The notes below the pieces were generated by a model. The model did not search any database. It was not told the origin of the DNA and worked only from the letters and a program-made list of their open reading frames with translations. 64,000 bases of DNA from Anaerolineales bacterium (GTDB lineage: Bacteria > Chloroflexota > Anaerolineae > 4572-78 > J111). A program made the translations under genes and the position numbers. The DNA is taken from contig JACKAT010000009.1 of assembly GCA_020634935.1 (NCBI GenBank), positions 1 through 64,000 of the forward strand, written 5' to 3'. Within the stretch, counting starts at the first letter, position 1. Each line of letters opens with the position of its first letter. Below are positions 35,660 to 45,802 of the stretch, one piece after another.

Positions 35660-37630
35660 CTAAATAATTTCTCGGGCTTGCAAGATCGACATAATCTGGG
35701 CCACAATTTCCTCGGTACTATGGAGATCGGTTTCAAAGACAATTTCAGGATTAGCGGGCTCTTCATAAGGCGAACTGATGCCGGTGAAGTTTTTGATTTC
35801 ACCTTTCAAGGCGCGAGCGTACAGTCCTTTCGGATCACGGCGCTTGCACACTTCGATATCGCACTTGACAAAGACTTCAAAGAAGCGGCCTTGCGGCAGC
35901 AGCGATCGAGCAAAATCGCGATCGGCCTGGAACGGTGAGATAAAGCTGCACAGCACAATGTTGCCATGCTCGAACCCCAGCCGGGCTACTTCCGCCACCC
36001 GCCGGATGTTTTCTTGCCGGTCATGTTCGGAAAAGCCCAGGTCGCCGTTGAGGCCGTGGCGGACATTATCGCCATCTAAAAACATGGTGCGGCCGCCTCG
36101 ATCAAATAGAAACTGCTCCACCTTTTTCGCGACCGTCGATTTGCCGGAGCCGGACAGCCCGGTAAACCACAGCACCGCCGCTTTGTGACCGTTCTTCGAC
36201 TCACGCATCTCGCGGGAAATGCCGATCGACTCCCAGACGACATCCGTTGACTTTTTACGCATGGTATCGGATTCAACTTTGGCCTGGATATCTATCAGAT
36301 CGCTTATCTGGCGCGACTGCCCCCGGATCATTCCGGCGGCGACGGTGTTGTTAGTATAAGGATCGATGAGAATGAAGCTGCCGGTGTTACGATTGATCTG
36401 ATACCGGTCGTAAAAAATCGGCTGGGTCGTAGTTAGCTGCACCCGGCCAATCTCATTCAGCGCAAGCGAGTCGGTTGGTTCGCGGTGCATCGTATCGACA
36501 TCGATTTTATAGTTGAGTTCGGAGATCAGGGTTTTCACCAGGCGGGTAGTGTGCTGCAGCCAGTAGGCGCCTTGCCGGTTCATCGGCGTTTCGCTCATCC
36601 AGCACAGGGTGGCATCGAGTTGGCCGCTTTTTTGCGGCAAGTTGCGAGTGCGGACAATCATATCGCCCCGGCTGATGTCGATTTCATCCTCCAGGGTGAG
36701 CACCACCGAGTCGCCGATGATCGCTTCGTCCGGTTCGCTTTCATAGGTCACAATCGACTTAACCTTGCTCTGCAGACCGGAGGGTAAAACCACCACCTCT
36801 TCTCCCACGGCAACGCGGCCCGAAGCGACCTGCCCGGCAAAGCCGCGAAAATCCTGGTTAGGCCGGATGACGTACTGCACCGGAAATCGGAAATCCACCA
36901 GATTGCGGCTGGCGCCCACGTTGACATGCTCCAGGTGATGCAGCAGCGTGGGGCCGTCGTACCAGGGCATTTTGTAGCTCTTTTCAACGACGTTGTCACC
37001 GTGTAGGGCCGAAATGGGAATAAAAACGATATCCTGCACCGACAGCTTCGAGGCGAAATCTTTATAGTCGGCCATAATCTGGTTGTAAACATCCTGTTTA
37101 TAATCAACCAGGTCCATCTTATTGATCGCCACCATCAGGTGGGGAATTTGCAGCAGCGTGGCCAGGAAGCCGTGCCGCCGCGACTGGGTGACAACGCCTT
37201 TGCGGGCGTCGATCAAAATAATGGCTAGTTCGGCGGTGGAAGCGCCGGTAACCATGTTGCGGGTGTACTGAATGTGGCCGGGTGTATCGGCGATGATGAA
37301 TTTACGTTTGGGGGTGGCAAAGTAGCGATAGGCTACATCGATGGTGATTTTTTGCTCACGTTCAGCACGTAGACCATCCATCAACAGCGCCAGATCGACA
37401 TGCTCATCCCCACGAGTTTCGCTGGCCCGTTCAACGGCCTCGAGCTGGTCTTCGAAAATCGCTTTCGAGTCATACAATAGCCGGCCGATTAACGTGCTTT
37501 TACCATCATCGACGCTGCCGGCGGTGGTGAAACGCAGCAAGTCAACCCCGGCTTTGACGCCGGGACGCGATACGTCTTCGAGCAGATCTACCTTTTCTTG
37601 TGGCGTAGTGGCATTTGGGTTAGTCATCAT
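35660..37630 (-). CDS. cysNC: Bifunctional CysN-CysC: ATP sulfurylase large subunit and APS kinase
   Basis: 656 residues. The first 440 are an EF-Tu-like GTPase that drives ATP sulfurylase: GSVDDGKST (38-46), DTPGH and NKMD. The C-terminal 200 residues are adenylylsulfate kinase with its own P-loop GLSGSGKST and the FLDGDNVRHGLN motif. With CysD it makes APS and then PAPS, the donor for sulfation or for sulfite formation. The GGGGGT site before the double ATG fits a strong start. It is 14 bases after cysD. The NodPQ-type fusion is usual when PAPS is used by sulfotransferases, though none is in the window. Confidence 0.95.
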   Translation of the reverse strand: MMTNPNATTPQEKVDLLEDVSRPGVKAGVDLLRFTTAGSVDDGKSTLIGRLLYDSKAIFEDQLEAVERASETRGDEHVDLALLMDGLRAEREQKITIDVAYRYFATPKRKFIIADTPGHIQYTRNMVTGASTAELAIILIDARKGVVTQSRRHGFLATLLQIPHLMVAINKMDLVDYKQDVYNQIMADYKDFASKLSVQDIVFIPISALHGDNVVEKSYKMPWYDGPTLLHHLEHVNVGASRNLVDFRFPVQYVIRPNQDFRGFAGQVASGRVAVGEEVVVLPSGLQSKVKSIVTYESEPDEAIIGDSVVLTLEDEIDISRGDMIVRTRNLPQKSGQLDATLCWMSETPMNRQGAYWLQHTTRLVKTLISELNYKIDVDTMHREPTDSLALNEIGRVQLTTTQPIFYDRYQINRNTGSFILIDPYTNNTVAAGMIRGQSRQISDLIDIQAKVESDTMRKKSTDVVWESIGISREMRESKNGHKAAVLWFTGLSGSGKSTVAKKVEQFLFDRGGRTMFLDGDNVRHGLNGDLGFSEHDRQENIRRVAEVARLGFEHGNIVLCSFISPFQADRDFARSLLPQGRFFEVFVKCDIEVCKRRDPKGLYARALKGEIKNFTGISSPYEEPANPEIVFETDLHSTEEIVAQIMSILQAREII

Positions 37631-37644
37631 TAAAGCGTTACCCC

Positions 37645-38559
37645 CTAGAAATAACCTTGGCGTTTGCGGTCTTCCATAGCCGCTTCCGAACGTTTGTCGT
37701 CGGCGCGCCCGCCCCGCTCAGTAACCCGGGCTGAGGCGACCTCTTGGATGATTTCTTCCATATTACTGGCCCGCGATTCAACCGCGCCGGTACAGGTCAT
37801 ATCGCCGATGGTCCGGAACCGGACAATTTTGCTTTCCACCATTTCGCCCGCTTGAGGCCGGACGATATCAGTCACCGCCAACAGGGTTCCATCTCGTTTG
37901 ATCACCTCCCGTTGGTGAGAGAAATAGAGCGAAGGCAGTTCGATCTTTTCGTTATAGATATATTGCCACACATCCAGCTCCGTCCAGTTACTTAGAGGGA
38001 AAACGCGAAAATGCTCGTTGGGCAGTTTGCGGCCGTTGTACAGATTCCAAAGTTCAGGCCGCTGATTTTTGGGGTCCCACTGGCCGAAGGCGTCGCGATG
38101 GGAGAAAAAACGCTCTTTGGCCCGGGCCTTTTCCTCATCTCGCCGCGCCCCGCCCAGAGCGGCCTCAAATTTGTACTCGGTTAGGGTGTCGAGCAGCGTC
38201 ACGGTCTGCAAGCCATTCCGGCTGGCATTAGGCCCGGTTTCCTCAACCACCCGCCCTTTATCGATAGAGTCTTGGACATAGCCCACCAGCAACTGCGCTT
38301 CGAGTTTCTTCATCAATCGATCCCGAAACGCTAACGTTTCAGGAAAATTGTGACCGGTATCGATGTGTAAAAAGGGAAAAGGGATTTTGCCCGGATAAAA
38401 CGCTTTACGGGCCAAATGGGCCATCACAATCGAGTCCTTGCCGCCGGAAAAGAGCAGCACCGGCCGCTCGAACTGGGCCGCAATCTCGCGAATAACGTAG
38501 ATGGCTTCATTTTCTAGTTGTATTAGATGACTGCGAAGATATGAATTCATATTCCTCAC
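37645..38559 (-). CDS. cysD: Sulfate adenylyltransferase small subunit
   Basis: 304 residues, the PP-loop subunit of ATP sulfurylase that forms APS from sulfate and ATP. The PP-loop SGGKDS is at 39-44. HIDTGHNFPET and the C-terminal RERGGRADDKRSEAAMEDRK stretch are family hallmarks. The first codon is GTG at 38559; an in-frame ATG three codons later is possible, and the ribosome site does not decide between them. It is first in the cysD-cysNC operon. Confidence 0.95.
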   Translation of the reverse strand: MRNMNSYLRSHLIQLENEAIYVIREIAAQFERPVLLFSGGKDSIVMAHLARKAFYPGKIPFPFLHIDTGHNFPETLAFRDRLMKKLEAQLLVGYVQDSIDKGRVVEETGPNASRNGLQTVTLLDTLTEYKFEAALGGARRDEEKARAKERFFSHRDAFGQWDPKNQRPELWNLYNGRKLPNEHFRVFPLSNWTELDVWQYIYNEKIELPSLYFSHQREVIKRDGTLLAVTDIVRPQAGEMVESKIVRFRTIGDMTCTGAVESRASNMEEIIQEVASARVTERGGRADDKRSEAAMEDRKRQGYF

Positions 38560-38994
38560 TCGACCTTCATGGAATAAAGCTAAAATGACGGGTTTTTAAG
38601 TCAAGCGGAATATAGGCGCTAGCTGGGGATTGCTAATTCAACTGCCGGTAATGAGACCACTTGACGCTATCAAGTCCATCGTGTTTATGTCCGGACCGGC
38701 ACTGTCCTGAACGCAACTGCATTGGGCATATGGATTTAGCCTGATCTCACTAAATTAAGTCATAATTTAATGATAGCAAACTATTATAAAGCGAGCCGAT
38801 AAGTTATGCAAGCAAACTTCAGGGGCGTTTATCTAGGTTGATCAACCGCCCCTGTTTAACTTCACGGAATTTTAGCACACGACGTTAAGAATTAAATTGG
38901 AATATAATTAGTAAATGGTTAGAAAATGACGAGGACGTTAGGCGTCGCTCACGACGTTATCTCAAGCCATTGAATGGCCAACTTACCCTGCCAA
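38560..38994. other. Intergenic region upstream of cysD
   Basis: No gene is supported. A hairpin CAGGGGCG / CGCCCCTG (38820-38854, 19-base loop with an inner GGTTGATCAACC palindrome) follows the exporter gene on the minus strand and may terminate it, though no strong T-run follows. The part nearer to cysD is AT-rich and probably holds its promoter, but I cannot point to clear -35/-10 boxes. Confidence 0.45.
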
Positions 38995-40815
38995 TCAAAA
39001 TGGCTTTCTGCCATCTATTCTAACGTGATCTCTGGCATACGGCGACTGGTGGCGGAAGTAGGTGTCATACAGTTCGGCGTAGTGACCGCCGCGAGCCAGC
39101 AGCGTATCATGGCTGCCTTGCTCGATGATGCGGCCCTTTTGCAGCACCAAAATGCGATCAACCGATCGCACCGTCGACAGCCGGTGGGCGATGAGAATCG
39201 AGGTGCTGGACTTGAGGATCAAATCCATCGCTTCTTGAATTTGCGACTCGGTGAAAGGATCGACGCTGGCGGTGGCTTCATCTAAAATGAAGATGGCCGG
39301 CTGCTGAGCCAGCACCCGGGTCAGCGCCACCAACTGCCGCTGGCCCATCGACAGCCGCGACCCGCGCTCGCCAACATGGGTGTGCAGCCCCTCCGGCAGG
39401 GTTTCCAACCACTCCCCCTGTCCAATCTGGCGGGCGACCGCTGCGATGTCGGCATCGGTCAGCGCCGGCCGGGCGTAGCGGATATTGTCGGCCACGGTAC
39501 CGTCAAACAGAAACGGAATTTGCGACACGATCCCCAACTGCTGCCGGTAGCTGTGCAGATCGAACGAGCGAATATCGCGCCCGTCCACACAAATCTGCCC
39601 TTCTTGAAATTCATAAAAGCGCGTAATCAGCTTGACAATGCTGCTTTTGCCGGCGCCGGTGTGGCCCACCAGCGCGATACTTTCGCCGGGTTGGATGCGC
39701 AGGGTGAAGTCGTTCAGCACCTGCTCCTGCTCGCTGTAGCGAAATTTGACGTGATTAAATTCGATGTTACCTTGCAACTGGGCGACCGGGTGCTCAGCCG
39801 TTTGCTGAACCAGCGGTTTGGCATCGATCAAAGCGAAAATGCGCTCAGACGCAGCCAGCCCAATTTGGAATTGACTCCAGAAAACAGAGAGGTTAATCAT
39901 AGGAAACCAGAAGCGGTCGACGCTGGCCATAAACAGATACCAGGCGCCAATAGTAATCGCGCCGGTTTGGGTCGATACCCCACCCCAATATAGCAGCGCC
40001 GCAATCCCAAAACTGGATAACACATTGAGCACCGGATATACGTTCGACAATACGAAGCCGCGCCGCAAATTGACCTGGTAAGACTGCTCGTTGACCTCGG
40101 CAAAGTTGCGGTAGATCGCCCCTTCTTGCCGGAAGTTCTTAGCGATACTGATGCCCGTCACCGCTTCCTGGATCGATGCGTTGACCTGGCCCATCACGCG
40201 TGTGGCTTTACGCGTCACAAACCGGGCCAGGCGTCGAAACAGCATGGTCAGCACAATAACAAACGGCCCCAGAGCCAGCAGCACCAGCGTCAACTGCCAC
40301 GAGATGGCGAAGAGCACCACCAACAGCACGACTACCAGCAAGATTTGGGTGAATAGTTCAGTGATGAGTTGAACCACCTGCACGAATTCTTGCGTGTCAG
40401 AGGTGATCCGGCTGATAATGGTGCCGGACTTGAACTCATCGAAAAAGGCCAAATCGTGGCTGATGGCCGCACTGAAGGCATCGTGGCGCAGGGCGGCCAC
40501 GACATCGGCGATGAGCCGGGCCTGAATCCGGCGGCGCAGCCAGTTCGCCAGCCAGGTGCCTATCCCCACCACTAACATCAGCCCGACCAACCACCAAATC
40601 AGGCGCAGCGGTGGCTTGCCTTCCAGCGAGCCGATACCTCTCGATACAATCAGCGGCTGACCGGCCCCGGCCAGCGACACAATCGTAATGAAGAAAAAGC
40701 TGCCCCATACACGCTTTTTGTGCGGCGTGAAGTATTGGGCAATCCGTTTAATCAATTCGGCATCGGAGTAAGATCGATCGTAGGCTTCTGTATCTAAACC
40801 GGCAAAAACGGCCAT
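38995..40815 (-). CDS. ABC exporter half-transporter A (active ATP site)
   Basis: 606 residues: six membrane helices (about 35-320) then an ATPase domain. Walker A is GHTGAGKSS, Walker B ends LDE with the catalytic glutamate (IFILDEATASVD) and the switch histidine is in LIAHRLS. The signature is altered to LSMGQRQ. The neighbour has the opposite pattern, so the two very likely form an asymmetric heterodimer like TM287/288 or BmrCD. Substrate unknown (drugs, lipids or peptides). The start follows GAGGT. It is downstream of half-transporter B on the same strand, 156 bases away. Confidence 0.93.
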   Translation of the reverse strand: MAVFAGLDTEAYDRSYSDAELIKRIAQYFTPHKKRVWGSFFFITIVSLAGAGQPLIVSRGIGSLEGKPPLRLIWWLVGLMLVVGIGTWLANWLRRRIQARLIADVVAALRHDAFSAAISHDLAFFDEFKSGTIISRITSDTQEFVQVVQLITELFTQILLVVVLLVVLFAISWQLTLVLLALGPFVIVLTMLFRRLARFVTRKATRVMGQVNASIQEAVTGISIAKNFRQEGAIYRNFAEVNEQSYQVNLRRGFVLSNVYPVLNVLSSFGIAALLYWGGVSTQTGAITIGAWYLFMASVDRFWFPMINLSVFWSQFQIGLAASERIFALIDAKPLVQQTAEHPVAQLQGNIEFNHVKFRYSEQEQVLNDFTLRIQPGESIALVGHTGAGKSSIVKLITRFYEFQEGQICVDGRDIRSFDLHSYRQQLGIVSQIPFLFDGTVADNIRYARPALTDADIAAVARQIGQGEWLETLPEGLHTHVGERGSRLSMGQRQLVALTRVLAQQPAIFILDEATASVDPFTESQIQEAMDLILKSSTSILIAHRLSTVRSVDRILVLQKGRIIEQGSHDTLLARGGHYAELYDTYFRHQSPYARDHVRIDGRKPF

Positions 40816-40971
40816 AGTAACCTCAATAATTTATTTCAAGAACTCGAATTCTGGAAAAAATATTAAAAAGCCAATTTTGTAAAACAACCTACCTTGGAAG
40901 TCAGAAGTAAGGGGTAGGCGTAAAACCGTTTTCCCTTAACCCCTACTTCCTACCCCCTACTCCCCTCATCT

Positions 40972-42741
40972 CTACTCGTACCGCGCAAAAATCTTCCGGT
41001 AAGCTTCTGACTCTTGCATCAATGTATCGTGCGTGCCGATCATGGCGATCCGCCCCTGGCGCAGCACCACAATTAAATCGGCCCAGCGAATTTGTGACAG
41101 ACGATGGGTGATGAGCAGCGTTGTGCGCCCCGCCGCGGCCCGTTCGATGGCTTGCTGAATTTTATCTTCGGTGGCGCTGTCAATAGCGCTGGTCGAGTCA
41201 TCCAAAATCAAGATTTTAGGGTCGGTCAAAAAAGCCCGGGCCAAGGCGACGCGCTGCCGCTGGCCGCCGGACAGGGTGACGCCCCGTCCGCCGACTTTGG
41301 TTTGATAGCCATCTTTGAATGACGTGATAAATTCGTGGGCCTGAGCCGCTTGAGCCGCCGCTTCGATTTCGGCCTGGGTGGCGTCGGGGCAGCCGAACGC
41401 AATGTTTTCGGCCAGCGTGCGCGAGAAGAGGTAAATATCCTGCTCGATGATCGAGATTTGCTGCCGCAGCGCCTCTAAATTCCAGGCGCGAACATCATGG
41501 CCGCCCACCAAAATTTCCCCCTGGCTGGCGTCGTAGGTGCGGTTGAGCAGTTTGGTGATGGTGCTTTTCCCTGCACCGGTTTGCCCAACAATGGCCACCG
41601 TTTGCCCTGGCTCCACGGTAAACGAGACATTCTCCAGCGCCGAACTGCTGCCGTTGTAGCTAAATGTCACATTTTTGAATTGAAGGCTACCGTCCATGCT
41701 GCCCTCGTAACCACCGATATTCTGATCCAGCTCCGTCTCAGTCGTAATCAGTTCCAGCACCCGCTTGGCGCTCGATACCCCGGCCGAAACGTATGAATAA
41801 GCGAATTGAGAAGCAAAGGTGGGAAACTGAAACATAATTAGCATCGCGTTGAAAGCGACGACATCACCCAAACCTATGGCCCCTTGATCGAACAGGAGCA
41901 GGCTGTGCAGCAGGCCGCCGGCGAAAAGCAGCCCGAGCAGCAGCAGCGGGTAATATTTGGCCTCAACATCCCCTTGCCAGGTATAGGCCTCGCGCCAATT
42001 TTTCAACGCCTGATCGAACCGGTTAATCTCTTTGGTTTCCTGCGCCGCGCCTTTGACCGTTTCGACGCCGTCAATCGCCTCGGCCAGTACGGTATTGAGC
42101 CGGCCAAAATCGCGCCGAACGGCCTCTGTCGCTGGTCGTAGACTGGTCAGGTACTCCCACAGCGCAAAAACGTACACAATGGCATAAATGGCGGGCGCTA
42201 GCAGCAGTTGGGGGTCGATCGATGGCACCAGAAAAAACGGGGCAATCATAAAGAAAGCCGAGCCGATCACCAGGTTCATGCCGGGGTTGAACAACAGATT
42301 GATTTCACGCACATCGTTGGTAGCGCGAGCCATTAAATCGCCGGTGGCGTGATTGTCGTGAAACGACATACTTTTGCCGATAAGGTTCAGATACAGCTCG
42401 TCGCGGGTGTCGCGCTCAACCCGCTGGCCGATGATCTCGCTGCAAAAGTTGCGTCCCAGCATCAGCACTCCCCGGATGATTTGCGAGATCACCAATGACA
42501 GGGCAATCCAGCCCAAGGCCGTCACGCCGCCTGACTGAGAGATGGCGTCAAAGCCCCAGCCGATGTGCATCGCCACCAACCCCGCTCCGATGCCATTGCC
42601 AAACGCGCCAATAAATACGCCGACGATATACAGTTTGTGCCGCAAGGCATGAGAAATTAGCCAGCGAATTGGACTGCGATAATCCGGCTGCCACGAGCGA
42701 TCAATAGAAAATTCAGCCAGCGATGGAGAAGCAGTTGCCAT
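40972..42741 (-). CDS. ABC exporter half-transporter B (degenerate ATP site)
   Basis: 589 residues with six membrane helices and an ATPase domain. The signature LSGGQRQ is canonical, but Walker B ends LDD (ILILDDSTSAID), so the catalytic glutamate is aspartate. Its canonical signature would complete the active site of half-transporter A, while its own Walker B faces A's altered signature. The 40816-40971 gap holds a hairpin made of AAGTAAGGGGTAGG-type sequence and its inverse. No clear ribosome site precedes the ATG. Confidence 0.93.
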   Translation of the reverse strand: MATASPSLAEFSIDRSWQPDYRSPIRWLISHALRHKLYIVGVFIGAFGNGIGAGLVAMHIGWGFDAISQSGGVTALGWIALSLVISQIIRGVLMLGRNFCSEIIGQRVERDTRDELYLNLIGKSMSFHDNHATGDLMARATNDVREINLLFNPGMNLVIGSAFFMIAPFFLVPSIDPQLLLAPAIYAIVYVFALWEYLTSLRPATEAVRRDFGRLNTVLAEAIDGVETVKGAAQETKEINRFDQALKNWREAYTWQGDVEAKYYPLLLLGLLFAGGLLHSLLLFDQGAIGLGDVVAFNAMLIMFQFPTFASQFAYSYVSAGVSSAKRVLELITTETELDQNIGGYEGSMDGSLQFKNVTFSYNGSSSALENVSFTVEPGQTVAIVGQTGAGKSTITKLLNRTYDASQGEILVGGHDVRAWNLEALRQQISIIEQDIYLFSRTLAENIAFGCPDATQAEIEAAAQAAQAHEFITSFKDGYQTKVGGRGVTLSGGQRQRVALARAFLTDPKILILDDSTSAIDSATEDKIQQAIERAAAGRTTLLITHRLSQIRWADLIVVLRQGRIAMIGTHDTLMQESEAYRKIFARYE

Positions 42742-43168
42742 AATGATAACTCACTTGCCAGGGAATAAATGAAAAGGGAAAGCGTGAAACATTAATTACA
42801 GTTCGTAAACTGCTGATTACACGTTTCACGCTTCTTTGGGCAGATTTAGATATTTATCTAATTAATCGTGACGATATTATGACACAATTGACGGGAATCT
42901 AAAAACTGCCCTTACATTTTAGATTTCTAAAAAGACGGACTTAGCCTACGGCTCGGCAATGGGGATTCAAATTTAATGGAGCGACAAAGCTTGCTTTGTC
43001 ATTTCGCGTTATCGTTCGTCGTAAGCCCTTCAGGGCTAAAGTATCGCTAAAACGATTACTACGAACCTTTATTTTCAGAGTAGTGTAGTCGGGTAGAAAG
43101 AAAAAAACCTTCCCTCATCTTTGAGGGAAGGTTTTTTCTCATCTATCAAAATCGCCGGGTTGGCAAAC
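42742..43168. other. Intergenic region with two hairpins and a terminator
   Basis: Contains an inverted repeat AAGCGTGAAAC / GTTTCACGCTT (42780-42833) with an inner CAGTTCGTAAACTG hairpin, a family B palindrome GACAAAGC-TT-GCTTTGTC preceded by GGAGC (42978-43000), and the groEL terminator (43101-43137). No coding frame is supported. Confidence 0.6.
43101..43137 (-). terminator. groEL terminator
   Basis: AAAAAACCTTCCCTCA pairs perfectly with TGAGGGAAGGTTTTTT around a TCTT loop, 32 bases after the groEL stop. The stem has A/T runs on both sides, so it can work in both directions. Confidence 0.9.
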
Positions 43169-44836
<1,668 letters not shown>

Positions 44837-44875
44837 TTACTCTCTAAATTCTATTACTTTAATATGGGAAATTTT

Positions 44876-45163
44876 TTACGAGACAATAGCCAGAATGTCT
44901 GACTCTCTGAGGATAAGATATTTTTCGTCACCCAGTTTAACTTCGGTGCCGGCATATTTGGCGTAGAGCACTTTATCGCCCTCGGCCACATCTAATGGTG
45001 CACGCGAGCCATCCTCTTTGCGGGCGCCGGGGCCAACCGCCAAAACTTTACCCTGCATGGGCTTTTCTTTGGCTGTTTCCGGCAGCACAATGCCGCTGGC
45101 GGTCATTTCTTCTTGTTCGATAGGTGAAACGATCAATCTGTCTCCCAAAGGTTTGAGATTCAT
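44876..45163 (-). CDS. groS: Co-chaperonin GroES (Cpn10)
   Basis: 95 residues, the heptameric lid of the GroEL chamber. It opens [20 protein letters not shown], carries the mobile loop [20 protein letters not shown] and ends in [14 protein letters not shown]. The ribosome site AGGAGG lies 9 bases upstream of the ATG. First gene of the heat-shock operon. Confidence 0.98.
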   Translation of the reverse strand: MNLKPLGDRLIVSPIEQEEMTASGIVLPETAKEKPMQGKVLAVGPGARKEDGSRAPLDVAEGDKVLYAKYAGTEVKLGDEKYLILRESDILAIVS

Positions 45164-45217
45164 AGGGTGTTACCTCCTAAAATAAATTAATGAAATTTAT
45201 CGCTAAGCTGTAGTGAA

Positions 45218-45282
45218 TTAGCACTCAATACGTAAGAGTGCCAATTCACTACAATCATACACACATTGATTTATTTTTGCAA
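45218..45282 (-). promoter_or_regulatory. groESL promoter with CIRCE operator 1
   Basis: On the minus strand -35 TTGCAA (45282-45277) and -10 TATGAT (45259-45254) are 17 bases apart. The CIRCE repeat TTAGCACTC-N9-GAGTGCCAA (45218-45244, read on plus) covers the predicted start point. HrcA bound here would block transcription in normal conditions and release at heat or misfolding. Confidence 0.9.
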
Positions 45283-45298
45283 ATTGGCGATGGTGTTT

Positions 45299-45325
45299 TT
45301 GGCACTCGTGGTCTTAGAGTGCTAA
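45299..45325. promoter_or_regulatory. CIRCE operator 2
   Basis: TTGGCACTC-N9-GAGTGCTAA, 55 bases upstream of operator 1 and just before the -35 box of the groESL promoter. It matches the consensus in 17 of 18 arm positions. Confidence 0.85.
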
Positions 45326-45407
45326 AACTGCTTAGGGGTATAAGACAAAACGAACAACTTGAACTAATTAAAATGATTACAGTTAGATGACAGCCTGAGG
45401 TTTTTCG

Positions 45408-45434
45408 TTGGCACTCATGGGACCAGAGTGCTAC
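45408..45434. promoter_or_regulatory. CIRCE operator 3
   Basis: TTGGCACTC-N9-GAGTGCTAC, 82 bases further upstream. It is slightly more diverged at the outer bases but keeps GCACTC and GAGTGC. Confidence 0.8.
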
Positions 45435-45802
45435 TGGATAAAATAATACCCAACTCTTTACAAAAGTGCAAATCCGTTTGGGTGCATTTCCCTTCTGGAG
45501 CGAACCCGACGTCTCGAATCGCTGAGGCCGCTGAAGAGACTGAAATCGCTGATGTTTCAACGGGGCAGCCGGTTCAATCGGGCGACTTCCGTCATCAGAT
45601 AACCCTTCAGCGCCCTCATTTTTCTCAGCGTATTCAGCGCTTCAAACTTGCCCTCCAATAGAAACGCACCCAATCCGTTTATAACTTTCGGGACTTTGAG
45701 GGGCGCCGCTTGTAGCGACGACTTGGCCTTAGGGTGCCAGCCCGCCCGTAATCGATTCCGCCAGCTTTCGATCCGACCGGCCTGTGTGGTATACTCTCCC
45801 GG
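45435..45802. other. Intergenic region before the GT39 gene
   Basis: No gene I can support. A minus-strand frame of 87 codons (45557-45820) overlaps the start of the next gene and has no motif. A -10-like TATACT (45790-45795) with TTTCGA 18 bases before it lies only 7 bases from the next ATG, so that transcript might have almost no leader. Confidence 0.4.
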
